From RFPI01 sp964470195 (GTDB lineage: Bacteria > Pseudomonadota > Gammaproteobacteria > Burkholderiales > Methylophilaceae): a DNA stretch of 42,006 bases. Shown here in pieces: positions 24,505 to 33,035 of the stretch. The first letter of the stretch is position 1; every line of letters begins with the position of its first letter. Made by a program: the position numbers and the translations under genes. The notes beneath the pieces are model-generated. The model had not been told where the DNA came from. It worked only from the letters and a program-made list of their open reading frames with translations, and searched no databases. The DNA lies in assembly GCA_964470195.1 (NCBI GenBank), contig CAYYBG010000017.1, positions 1 to 42,006 of the forward strand, given 5' to 3'.

Positions 24505-24999
24505 ATGCCTTCATTTGATATTACTTCAGAAGTCGATATGGTGGCTTTAAAAAACGCAGTGGATGTGGCTGGACGCCAAATCACAACGCGTTATGACTTT
24601 AAAGGCACCAGTGCTGCGGCAGACCTCAACGAAAAAGACCATGAGATCATTTTGCATGGAGACTCAGACTTTCAATTAGATCAGGTAAAAGCCATACTTT
24701 TACCAGCGATGGAAAAAAAAGAGCCGGATAGCGCTAAACGACTCGATCATCAACCGGTGCAGAAAATTTCAGGTAACAAGGTCAAGCAAGTGCTTAAAAT
24801 TCGCGCTGGTATCGATGCTGAGTTAGCCAAGAAATTGGTTAAATTGATCAAAGATAGTGGTTTTAAGGTACAGGCCAGCATTCAAGGTGATACGGTTCGA
24901 GTGACCGGTGCAAAACGTGACTTGTTGCAAGACACCATCGCCTTGGTAAAAAAATCGATTACCGACTTTCCTTTGCAATTCGGTAATTTCCGCGACTAA
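24505..24999 (+). CDS. yajQ: YajQ family nucleotide-binding protein (UPF0234)
   Basis: A 164-residue protein with the duplicated ferredoxin-like YajQ fold: PSFDITSEVDMVALKNAVD at the N-terminus, RYDFKGTSA, and the C-terminal FPLQFGNFRD that is nearly invariant in the family. A Xanthomonas homologue binds cyclic di-GMP and acts with a transcription factor; in others the family has been tied to tRNA or nucleotide binding. The exact role here is not known. AAGGAA precedes the ATG by five bases. Confidence 0.93.
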   Translation: MPSFDITSEVDMVALKNAVDVAGRQITTRYDFKGTSAAADLNEKDHEIILHGDSDFQLDQVKAILLPAMEKKEPDSAKRLDHQPVQKISGNKVKQVLKIRAGIDAELAKKLVKLIKDSGFKVQASIQGDTVRVTGAKRDLLQDTIALVKKSITDFPLQFGNFRD

Positions 25000-25036
25000 T
25001 CTAAAACAACACATAGCGAATGTAAGAGACATATCT

Positions 25037-26455
25037 ATGGCAGCAAAAACCTTGTACGACAAACTGTTTGATTCTCATGTGGTGCATGAAGAAAACGGGG
25101 CGGCATTGATTTATATTGATCGTCACCTTGTGCACGAAGTCACCAGCCCTCAAGCCTTTGAGGGATTGCGTCTCGCTGGTCGTCAACCATGGCGTGCTGA
25201 AAGTGTGGTGGCAACGGCAGACCATAATACCCCCACCACAGGCTGGGAAAAAGGCTTAGATGGCATCGCTGACCAAGTATCTAAGACACAAATCATGACA
25301 CTGGATAGCAATATCAAGCAGTTCGGTGCCAAAGCCTATTTCCCTTTTATGGATAAAGCGCAAGGAATTGTGCATGTTGTGGGTCCTGAGCAAGGGGCAA
25401 CGCTGCCTGGAATGACAGTGGTATGCGGAGATTCCCATACCAGTACGCATGGGGCATTCGGTGCGCTGGCGCATGGGATCGGAACATCTGAGGTAGAGCA
25501 TGTACTTGCCACACAATGTTTAGTACAAAAAAAATCCAAAGCCATGTTGATTCAAGTCGATGGGCAGTTAGGATGTGGCGTCACCGCTAAAGATTTGGCT
25601 TTGGCGATTATTGGCAAAATTGGCACCGCCGGTGGTACAGGTTATGCCATTGAATTTGCTGGGTCAGCCATTCGAAGCTTAACCATGGAAGGTCGGATGA
25701 CGCTTTGTAATATGGCGATTGAAGCTGGCGCTCGTGCTGGCATGGTGGCGGTGGATGACACCACCATTCAATATCTAAAAGACAAACCCTATGCCCCCAA
25801 AGGCGCATTGTGGGATCAGGCGGTCAGCTATTGGCGTGGCTTGGTGAGTGATGATGGTGCTCAGTTTGATCAGGTGGTGCGTTTGCATGCAGATGAGATT
25901 GCGCCACAGGTGACTTGGGGTACCTCGCCAGAGATGGTGGTGTCAGTGAATGGTAAGGTACCTAACCCTGCTGCAGAGCAAGATCCCACCAAAAAGTCAG
26001 GGATGTTGCGTGCGCTGGAATATATGGGCTTGCAAGCCGATACCCCCATCCAACAGATTAGCCTCGACAAAGTATTTATCGGTTCATGCACCAATTCACG
26101 TATTGAAGACTTGCGAGCCGCTGCCAAAGTAGCCCAAGGCAAAAAAATCGCTAGCAACATCAAATTGGCCTTAGTTGTGCCCGGTTCTGGACTAGTGAAG
26201 GCGCAAGCGGAAGCAGAAGGACTAGATAAAATCTTTACTGCCGCTGGCTTTGAATGGCGTCAGCCTGGTTGTTCGATGTGTTTGGCCATGAATGCCGATC
26301 GTTTAGAGCCAGGAGAGCGTTGCGCCTCAACCTCTAACCGAAATTTCGAAGGCCGTCAGGGGCAGGGTGGTCGTACCCATTTGGTCAGTCCAGAAATGGC
26401 GGCGGCGGCTGCCATCGCAGGTCACTTTGTCGATATCAGGACAAGCGAGTTCTGA
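25037..26455 (+). CDS. leuC: 3-isopropylmalate dehydratase large subunit
   Basis: Catalytic half of isopropylmalate isomerase in leucine synthesis. It is 472 residues and aconitase-like, with the three [4Fe-4S] cysteines C351 (GSCTNSR), C412 and C415 (PGCSMCLAMN), and substrate region VVCGDSHTSTHGAFGALAHGIGTSE. It is followed 41 bases later by leuD. leuA is not nearby. Confidence 0.97.
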   Translation: MAAKTLYDKLFDSHVVHEENGAALIYIDRHLVHEVTSPQAFEGLRLAGRQPWRAESVVATADHNTPTTGWEKGLDGIADQVSKTQIMTLDSNIKQFGAKAYFPFMDKAQGIVHVVGPEQGATLPGMTVVCGDSHTSTHGAFGALAHGIGTSEVEHVLATQCLVQKKSKAMLIQVDGQLGCGVTAKDLALAIIGKIGTAGGTGYAIEFAGSAIRSLTMEGRMTLCNMAIEAGARAGMVAVDDTTIQYLKDKPYAPKGALWDQAVSYWRGLVSDDGAQFDQVVRLHADEIAPQVTWGTSPEMVVSVNGKVPNPAAEQDPTKKSGMLRALEYMGLQADTPIQQISLDKVFIGSCTNSRIEDLRAAAKVAQGKKIASNIKLALVVPGSGLVKAQAEAEGLDKIFTAAGFEWRQPGCSMCLAMNADRLEPGERCASTSNRNFEGRQGQGGRTHLVSPEMAAAAAIAGHFVDIRTSEF

Positions 26456-26496
26456 TTGATAGCCCTAGTCACCCAGAATTTTTAAAAGAGAAATAT

Positions 26497-27135
26497 ATGC
26501 AAGCTTTTACTACATTGACAGGATTAGCGGTGCCATTGGATAGAGCCAACGTGGATACCGATGCCATCATTCCTAAACAATTTTTAAAATCCATCAAGCG
26601 CAGTGGGTTTGGCCCAAATGCGTTTGATGAGTGGCGTTATTTAGACCACGGTGAACCTGGAATGGATAATAGCAAACGCCCGCTGAATCCAGATTTTGTA
26701 TTGAATTTGCCTCGCTATCAGGGAGCCAGCATCCTGCTAGCCAGAGAGAATTTTGGATGCGGTTCAAGTCGTGAGCATGCGCCATGGGCGCTTGAAGATT
26801 TCGGTTTTCGGGTGATTATTGCCCCTAGTTTTGCTGATATATTCTTCAATAACTGCTTCAAAAATGGCATGTTACCCATTGTGCTGCAAGAGCAAGAAGT
26901 CGATATTTTATTTCAGCAAGTGCAAGCACAAGCAGGCTATCAGTTGACCGTTGATTTACCAACACAAACCGTGACTACGCCGGCTGGCAATTGCTTCAAC
27001 TTTACTATCGATGCATTTCGTAAACATTGTTTGCTCAACGGCTTAGATGATATCGGTTTGACCATGCAACACCAAGACAAGATACGTGCGTTTGAGAGCC
27101 AACATCGTCAAGCACAACCATGGTTATTTAGTTAA
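26497..27135 (+). CDS. leuD: 3-isopropylmalate dehydratase small subunit
   Basis: Swivel-domain partner of LeuC, 212 residues. Signatures are LDRANVDTDAIIPKQFLKSIKRSGFG at about 18-43 and the substrate-recognition loop FGCGSSREHAPWAL, then PSFADIFFNNCFKNGMLP. AAGAGAAA precedes the ATG. Confidence 0.97.
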   Translation: MQAFTTLTGLAVPLDRANVDTDAIIPKQFLKSIKRSGFGPNAFDEWRYLDHGEPGMDNSKRPLNPDFVLNLPRYQGASILLARENFGCGSSREHAPWALEDFGFRVIIAPSFADIFFNNCFKNGMLPIVLQEQEVDILFQQVQAQAGYQLTVDLPTQTVTTPAGNCFNFTIDAFRKHCLLNGLDDIGLTMQHQDKIRAFESQHRQAQPWLFS

Positions 27136-27168
27136 TCGTTCGCGCAATTAAAAAACAGGGAAGACAGC

Positions 27169-28224
27169 ATGAAAATCGCAGTATTGCCAGGTGATGGGAT
27201 AGGTCCAGAAATCGTAGCGCAAGCCGTCAATGTATTAACAGCCTTAAATTTGAATATGCAACTTGAGCAAGCGCCGATAGGGGGTGCTGGTTACGAGGCG
27301 GCTGGAGATCCTTTGCCAGCCGATACTCTGGCGCTTGCCAAACAAGCTGATGCGGTACTGTTAGGCGCAGTAGGTGACTGGAAATACGATAGCTTGCCAA
27401 GGGAAATGCGCCCAGAGCGAGGATTGTTGCGTATTCGTAAAGAGTTAAATTTATTTGCCAATTTGCGTCCTGCTTTGCTTTATCCAGAATTAGCCAGCGC
27501 ATCCACCCTCAAGCCAGAAGTGGTTTCTGGTCTGGATATCATGATTGTGCGGGAATTAACTGGGGACATTTATTTTGGTCAACCGCGTGGTATTTCCACC
27601 TTGGCTAACGGCGAGCGCGAGGGTGTGAATACCATGCGCTACAATGAAACAGAAATCCGGCGTATTGCCCATATTGCCTTTTCAATCGCCATGAAACGCA
27701 ACAAAAAAGTCTGCTCAGTGGATAAAGCCAACGTCTTAGAAACCACAGAGCTATGGCGTCAGATCATGATAGAGGTTGCCCAACAATATCCTCAAGTAGA
27801 GCTCAGCCACATGTATGTTGATAACGCTGCGATGCAATTAATTCGGCAACCCAAACAATTTGATGTGATGGTGACCGGTAATATTTTTGGTGACATTTTG
27901 TCGGATGAAGCATCGATGTTGACAGGGTCGATTGGGATGTTGCCTTCAGCCTCGTTAGATGCCAATAATAAGGGAATGTACGAACCCAGCCATGGTTCTG
28001 CTCCGGATATTGCCAATCAAGATATCGCTAATCCGCTGGCCACCATCTTATCGGCTGCCATGATGTTGCGTTACACCTTTGCTGATGAACAGCACGCTTC
28101 ACGCATAGAAGATGCGGTTAAAACAGCATTGCAACAGGGTTATCGTACTGCAGATATTTATACTGAGGGTTGTCGCAAGGTGAAATGTAGCGAAATGGGA
28201 GATGCGGTGGTCGCCGCTTTGTAA
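27169..28224 (+). CDS. leuB: 3-isopropylmalate dehydrogenase
   Basis: NAD-dependent oxidative decarboxylation of 3-isopropylmalate, 351 residues. Features: N-terminal LPGDGIGPEIVAQAV, RPERGLLRIRKELNLFANLRPA, the tyrosine-bearing VRELTGDIYFG, metal aspartates in GNIFGDILSDEASM, and NAD-binding YEPSHGSAPDIANQDIANP. It completes the leuCDB block. AGGGAAG lies upstream of the ATG. Confidence 0.97.
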   Translation: MKIAVLPGDGIGPEIVAQAVNVLTALNLNMQLEQAPIGGAGYEAAGDPLPADTLALAKQADAVLLGAVGDWKYDSLPREMRPERGLLRIRKELNLFANLRPALLYPELASASTLKPEVVSGLDIMIVRELTGDIYFGQPRGISTLANGEREGVNTMRYNETEIRRIAHIAFSIAMKRNKKVCSVDKANVLETTELWRQIMIEVAQQYPQVELSHMYVDNAAMQLIRQPKQFDVMVTGNIFGDILSDEASMLTGSIGMLPSASLDANNKGMYEPSHGSAPDIANQDIANPLATILSAAMMLRYTFADEQHASRIEDAVKTALQQGYRTADIYTEGCRKVKCSEMGDAVVAAL

Positions 28225-28266
28225 TGCGGGCTCAGCGCCTAAGCGATGTTTAAAAAGGAATAGCAG

Positions 28267-29382
28267 ATGTTAAATGTAGGTTTTGTAGGGTGGCGGGGTA
28301 TGGTCGGTTCAGTGCTCATGCAACGCATGCGCGAGGAAGGTGATTTCGCTCATATCAACCCCCAATTTTTTACTACTTCTCAAGTGGCTGCTGAAGGTCC
28401 TCATGTTGGTAAACAAACCCCCCCTTTAAAAGACGCAAAAGACATCCCAGCCTTGGCGCAAATGGATGTGATTGTCTCTTGTCAGGGGGGTGACTATACC
28501 AGCCAGATTTTCCCAGCGTTGCGCACAAGTGGTTGGCAAGGACATTGGATAGATGCGGCGTCTACTTTGCGTATGGAAAAAGACGCGGTAGTAATCCTAG
28601 ACCCAGTCAATCAACATGTGATAGATCAGGCATTGGCACAAGGTGGAAAAAATTGGATAGGGGGCAATTGCACAGTTTCTCTCATGTTGATGGCTTTAGA
28701 TGGATTGTTTAAAGCCGATCTGATTGAATGGATCAGCTCAATGACCTATCAAGCAGCCTCTGGAGCTGGTGCGCAGAATATGCGCGAATTGATTAAACAG
28801 ATGGGAGCCATTCATCATCATGCCGAGCAATTGTTAAATGATCCTGCCTCGGCTATCTTGGAAATTGATCGTCAGGTCGCGCATACCTTGCGAAGTGATG
28901 ATCTTCCTCATGCGCATTTTGGCGCACCGCTGGCCGGCAGCCTAATTCCTTGGATCGATAAAGATTTAGGAAATGGACAAAGCAAAGAGGAATGGAAGGG
29001 TGGTGCTGAGACCAACAAAATTTTGGCATTAGACCAAGCCATTGTGGTCGACGGCTTGTGTGTACGCATTGGCGCTATGCGCTGTCATTCGCAAGCGCTG
29101 ACAATCAAGTTAAAGCGTGATGTGCCTTTAGATGAAATCGAGGATATGTTGGACCAAGCCAATGCATGGTCTAGCGTTATACCAAACACCCGTGAGGCGA
29201 GTATGCAGCAGCTCACTCCAGCCGCCATTACCGGCACTTTAAATACGCCGGTTGGACGTTTGCGCAAAATGGCCATGGGAGGTGAATACTTATCTGCCTT
29301 TACCGTCGGTGACCAATTGTTATGGGGAGCTGCCGAGCCCCTACGCCGTATGTTGATGATTCTGGTTCAGGATGCGGCCTAA
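28267..29382 (+). CDS. asd: Aspartate-semialdehyde dehydrogenase
   Basis: Reduces aspartyl phosphate to aspartate semialdehyde, the branch point to lysine/diaminopimelate, threonine and methionine. It is 371 residues, the longer Gram-negative type. NADP loop VGWRGMVGSVLMQRM is at about 7-21, catalytic Cys135 in GGNCTVSLML, and substrate-binding RIGAMRCHSQALTIKLK near residue 270. AAAAGGAA precedes the ATG. leuB-asd-fimV is a usual betaproteobacterial order. Confidence 0.97.
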   Translation: MLNVGFVGWRGMVGSVLMQRMREEGDFAHINPQFFTTSQVAAEGPHVGKQTPPLKDAKDIPALAQMDVIVSCQGGDYTSQIFPALRTSGWQGHWIDAASTLRMEKDAVVILDPVNQHVIDQALAQGGKNWIGGNCTVSLMLMALDGLFKADLIEWISSMTYQAASGAGAQNMRELIKQMGAIHHHAEQLLNDPASAILEIDRQVAHTLRSDDLPHAHFGAPLAGSLIPWIDKDLGNGQSKEEWKGGAETNKILALDQAIVVDGLCVRIGAMRCHSQALTIKLKRDVPLDEIEDMLDQANAWSSVIPNTREASMQQLTPAAITGTLNTPVGRLRKMAMGGEYLSAFTVGDQLLWGAAEPLRRMLMILVQDAA

Positions 29383-29389
29383 TATTCCA

Positions 29390-30925
29390 ATGATTAGCTA
29401 TTTGCGCATCGCGATTGCGGTTTTCATGCTGATATTGAGCTTGGCGCCGATAGGGCAGTTGGCGGCTGCAGAATTAGGCAAAGTCATCAGCAGAAGCCAG
29501 CTGGATCAAGCGCTCAAAATCAGTATGGAATTAAAGCTGGCAGAGGGTGAGGATGTGAATGCCATGCAATGTGATGTTGCCCAGCCTGACGACTTTTCCA
29601 GTATGGGAATGAGCAAACCTAGCTTTACCAGCGATATCCAATGCCACATAGAGGCCAACCATCAATCCAGTGCTTTGCCTCGACTGGTGTTGCAGTCCCA
29701 ACAAGCCATCAGCGCATCGGTATTTCATTTGCTGTTGGTCATTTCATCCAATCAAGATGCGCATCAACTGAGAGATTTTTTAGTTGTATTAGACCCAGTG
29801 TCGAATGCCAATTTGCCCCTCAGTGCTACTCAGGATGAATCAAGTCCAAGTCAGTCTGCAAGCTCAGCACAACTATATCAAGTCCAAGCCAACGAGACCT
29901 TGATGAATGTGGCACGACAGTTTGGGGTAGCGGAAATCGAGTTTAACCAGTTTATGTTGGCAGTATTGCAGCTCAACCCGAACGCCTTTATCCATCAAAA
30001 TATCCATTTACTCAAGCAAGGCAGTCTATTAAAAATCCCCAGTCAACAACAATGGCAATCTATTGATCGTGACCAAGCCTTGCAACAGGTTCAGCAATCC
30101 AACTTAGATTGGCGTGTGATGCGACAATCAAGCCTCAGCGAGCAGAGCGACCAAGATAATCAAACGCCAGTTGATAGCCTACAAGCCAATGATGAAGCCA
30201 AGCCCGAACATGACTCGCAAGCACGAGATATTGTGCGATTGAGCAGTGCGGCTGGTGCAAATAGCAAGGTGCTTGGCTTGACCGTACAAGAAGAAATCAA
30301 TGCATTACGAGATGAAATCGCAGCCCATGAAGTCAGTATCAAAGAGGCCAATCTAAAAACCGCTGCACTGGAAAAACAAATTCAAGAAATGCAGAAGTTA
30401 ATCTTGATGAAAGACCAGGCACTAGAACAGCAGGAACGACTTCGCCCATGGTGGTCTAAAACCTCGCTTTGGTTGGGTAATCACCCATGGGCTTTACTGT
30501 CGTTCTTATTGGCGCTGATGCTGGCAAGTATGTGGGCTGTTTATTCCATCAGCAAACGCAGAACTGACCAAGCATTACAAGCGCTATTAGCGGATATTGC
30601 TCAGTCAAATGCGCATCTCAATCAACAGGATATCTCGCCACAAGCAGTGCCAACCGATGCCGCCAGCGTTTTGCAAAAAACCCAGCAACTCATTCAAGAC
30701 ATCGATTTAGATTGGTCACATCAAAGCAATGCATCGCCTCAGTCTGCCGTGTCTACAACTAAGAAAAAGCAAAAAAACAACATTGATACCCAATTTGACC
30801 TAGTGGCAAGCTATATCGATATGGGTGACTTGATTGGCGCGTCAACATTGCTGCAACAAATCATCCAAGACGGCAATGCCAGCCAACAATCCAAAGCTCG
30901 CAAAATGTTAAGCGCGCTGAAATAG
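29390..30925 (+). CDS. FimV/HubP-like peptidoglycan-binding membrane protein
   Basis: Position after asd and domain order match FimV, a cell-pole organiser in other Gram-negatives. From the ATG at 29390 (511 residues): signal peptide to about residue 27 (LAAAEL), a beta-rich N-terminal domain, a LysM-like module at about 162-218 (LYQVQANETLMNVARQFG), a Gln/Ser-rich linker, a coiled coil at about 297-349, one membrane helix at about 367-386, and the short C-terminal FimV domain (DTQFDLVASYIDMGDLIGAS) at the end. An ATG at 29372 inside the asd stop is an alternative start. It is much shorter than typical FimV (around 900 residues), mainly because the acidic repeat region is missing. No pilus genes are nearby. 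Confidence 0.82.
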   Translation: MISYLRIAIAVFMLILSLAPIGQLAAAELGKVISRSQLDQALKISMELKLAEGEDVNAMQCDVAQPDDFSSMGMSKPSFTSDIQCHIEANHQSSALPRLVLQSQQAISASVFHLLLVISSNQDAHQLRDFLVVLDPVSNANLPLSATQDESSPSQSASSAQLYQVQANETLMNVARQFGVAEIEFNQFMLAVLQLNPNAFIHQNIHLLKQGSLLKIPSQQQWQSIDRDQALQQVQQSNLDWRVMRQSSLSEQSDQDNQTPVDSLQANDEAKPEHDSQARDIVRLSSAAGANSKVLGLTVQEEINALRDEIAAHEVSIKEANLKTAALEKQIQEMQKLILMKDQALEQQERLRPWWSKTSLWLGNHPWALLSFLLALMLASMWAVYSISKRRTDQALQALLADIAQSNAHLNQQDISPQAVPTDAASVLQKTQQLIQDIDLDWSHQSNASPQSAVSTTKKKQKNNIDTQFDLVASYIDMGDLIGASTLLQQIIQDGNASQQSKARKMLSALK

Positions 30926-30941
30926 TCGCGGTGACCCTGTT

Positions 30942-31583
30942 TTGCATCCCATCCTGTATTTGCTCCTCATTATCATGATGGCTGTGCTGATGCCAAAATT
31001 AACCTTGCTACCCATCTTCATCATAGGCTTATTGCTATGGATCACATTGAATCAGCATGGCAGAAAGTTTCTATGGACCACGCTGGGACGAATGCGTTGG
31101 TTATGGTTGAGTATTGTATTGATCATGGCGTTTAATACCCCCGGCGAAGTGCTGGCTTTTTGGACTTGGTACGGAGTGCCCACCTATGAAGGCCTGCAAC
31201 AAGGGGGCTTACAAATTGCACGCTTGGCATTGATGCTGGTGCTTATCGCCCTGATGACCTGCGCCCTGAGCATGGAACAACTGCTCAGCGCTTTTTATTT
31301 GCTTTCCAAACCTCTGCGTTATCTTGGGCTATCTCCGCAGCGATTAGCGATACGACTATGTTTGACCATCCAGTATATTCATACACATATGAAAAAAAGC
31401 CCTGATAATCGGCAATCCAGACAGTTGTTGGAGGAATTTATACAGCAGACTTCGGCAACAAACACTGATTCTCAGCTTGAATTTGATAGCTTAACTATCC
31501 AGCAAATTCAATTCTCGCTGCTGGATTATAGTCTTATGGGGTTGATGCTACTCAGCATCGTCATGGCATGGGGGCAAGGCTAA
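30942..31583 (+). CDS. EcfT/CbiQ-like transmembrane protein, orphan
   Basis: A 213-residue hydrophobic protein with about five or six helices. The central stretch (residues 80-140: GLQQGGLQIARLALMLVLIA, then LLSAFYLLSKPLRYLGLSPQ) follows the pattern of the T component of energy-coupling-factor vitamin/metal importers. The paired Ala-Arg coupling motifs expected to grip the ATPases are not evident; a hydrophilic Gln/Ser-rich segment (about 147-180) replaces them before a last helix. No ECF ATPase or S component lies in the window. The start is probably TTG at 30942, 16 bases after the FimV-like gene; an ATG at 30975 is possible. It overlaps truA by one base (TAATG). Family assignment is by eye and moderate. 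Confidence 0.65.
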   Translation: MHPILYLLLIIMMAVLMPKLTLLPIFIIGLLLWITLNQHGRKFLWTTLGRMRWLWLSIVLIMAFNTPGEVLAFWTWYGVPTYEGLQQGGLQIARLALMLVLIALMTCALSMEQLLSAFYLLSKPLRYLGLSPQRLAIRLCLTIQYIHTHMKKSPDNRQSRQLLEEFIQQTSATNTDSQLEFDSLTIQQIQFSLLDYSLMGLMLLSIVMAWGQG

Positions 31584-32368
31584 TGCGTATTGCCTTAGGG
31601 ATTGAGTACGATGGTAGCTCTTTCAATGGCTGGCAAACCCAGTCGCAAGGCAATACCGTGCAAGATACTTTGCAAGCTGCCTTAGCCAAGATTGCACTGC
31701 ACCCAATAGAAGTGGTTGGCGCGGGTCGAACTGACAGTGGTGTTCATGCCTTGATGCAAGTCGCTCATTTTGATACGCCAGTGCAGCGTCATATGGATGC
31801 TTGGGTGCGTGGCGTCAATCGTTACTTGCCAGACAGTATTCGTATTGTTTGGGCACAGCAAGTGCAAGACCAATTTCATGCGCGTTTTTCTGCACACGCC
31901 AGACACTATCAGTTGTTATTGTTGAATCGCCGAGTAAATTCAGCGGTAAGAGCCAAAAAAGTCAGTTGGTTTCATGTGCCCTTGGATTTTTCTGCGATGC
32001 AGCAAGGGATAAAATATTTGTTGGGAGAGCATGACTTTAGTGCTTTTCGAGCATCTGAATGCCAAGCGACAAGTCCAATCAGACACATGCAACGTGCCGA
32101 GTTGCAACAGTTTGGTGATTACTTCTTGTTTAGTTTTAGCGCCAATGCGTTCTTGCACCATCAAGTCAGAAATATGGTCGGCGCATTAGTCTATGTAGGC
32201 AAAGGCAATCTGGCGCCCGAAGCGATCAAGCAATTACTTATCCAAAAAGATAGAACATTGGCGCCGCCTACATTTTCTGGTGATGGTTTGTACCTCACTG
32301 GAGTCAGTTATGCTGAGCAATGGAATTTGCCTGTCACAGTAAGCAATATGTCGTTACTAATTGCCTAA
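31583..32368 (+). CDS. truA: tRNA pseudouridine(38-40) synthase
   Basis: Modifies U38-U40 in the anticodon stem of many tRNAs. It is 261 residues with catalytic Asp51 in GAGRTDSGVHALMQ and the family segments FNGWQTQ, FHARFSA, HHQVRNMVGALVYVG and PPTFSGDGLYL. I start at the ATG that overlaps the preceding TAA (TAATG); an in-frame extension to 31568 would lie inside the previous gene. Confidence 0.96.
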   Translation: MRIALGIEYDGSSFNGWQTQSQGNTVQDTLQAALAKIALHPIEVVGAGRTDSGVHALMQVAHFDTPVQRHMDAWVRGVNRYLPDSIRIVWAQQVQDQFHARFSAHARHYQLLLLNRRVNSAVRAKKVSWFHVPLDFSAMQQGIKYLLGEHDFSAFRASECQATSPIRHMQRAELQQFGDYFLFSFSANAFLHHQVRNMVGALVYVGKGNLAPEAIKQLLIQKDRTLAPPTFSGDGLYLTGVSYAEQWNLPVTVSNMSLLIA

Positions 32369-32411
32369 AATTCATTAAAATAACATCGTTTTTTTTAGTG
32401 AAATTGGCGCC

Positions 32412-33035
32412 TTGCGAACCCGAGTCAAAATTTGTGGAATTACCAATGCCATCGATGCTCAACACTGCGTGGCAGCAGGAGCAGATGCCATTGGTCTGGT
32501 TTTTTACCAACAAAGTCCGCGCTATGTAACGCCTGAATTAGCCGCTCAGATAGCGCGCACAGTGCCGGCATTTGTCAGCATCGTGGGATTGTTCGTAAAT
32601 GCCCATGAGTCTGAGATTCGTCAGGTATTAGCGCAAGTGCCTTTGCAACTTTTGCAATTCCACGGTGACGAAACTGCTGACTTCTGCCGTCAATTTAAAA
32701 TGCCTTATATGCGTGCTGTACGCGTTCATTCGCAGTCAAATTTGCTACAATACGCACGTCAATTTGATGACGCTCAGGCCCTTCTGTTGGATGCTTTTGT
32801 CGAGGGTGTGCCAGGAGGTACTGGTCAGTCATTTGATTGGGATCTTATTCCCAAAGATTTAACGCTGCCCATCGTGCTTGCTGGTGGTTTGTCAGCAGAC
32901 AATGTCCGACAAGCCATCCAAACAGTGAAGCCGTATGCGGTGGATGTCAGTGGTGGTGTAGAGCAAAGCAAGGGTATTAAATCCAAACAGAAAATCAATG
33001 CTTTTATGCAAGGAGTAAGACATGCAACCCTATGA
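32412..33035 (+). CDS. trpF: Phosphoribosylanthranilate isomerase
   Basis: Amadori rearrangement step of tryptophan synthesis, 207 residues, TIM barrel. RVKICGITN at the N-terminus carries the catalytic Cys, DAIGLVFYQQSPRYV and LLQFHGDE follow, the catalytic Asp lies in LLLDAF, and the phosphate site is GGLSADNV and DVSGGVEQSKGIK. The start is TTG at 32412; no ATG or GTG is available and homologues begin here. The gap after truA (43 bases) is the longest in this half of the run and contains a T8 run but no stem. It overlaps trpB by 14 bases. Confidence 0.95.
   Translation: MRTRVKICGITNAIDAQHCVAAGADAIGLVFYQQSPRYVTPELAAQIARTVPAFVSIVGLFVNAHESEIRQVLAQVPLQLLQFHGDETADFCRQFKMPYMRAVRVHSQSNLLQYARQFDDAQALLLDAFVEGVPGGTGQSFDWDLIPKDLTLPIVLAGGLSADNVRQAIQTVKPYAVDVSGGVEQSKGIKSKQKINAFMQGVRHATL

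Noticed and set aside
25000..25036. Leucine leader peptide before leuC
   Set aside because: The gap is only 37 bases and contains no Leu-codon run or hairpin.
32369..32411. Trp attenuator or terminator before trpF
   Set aside because: A run of eight T residues is present at 32389-32396 but no GC-rich stem precedes it, and there is no leader peptide with Trp codons.
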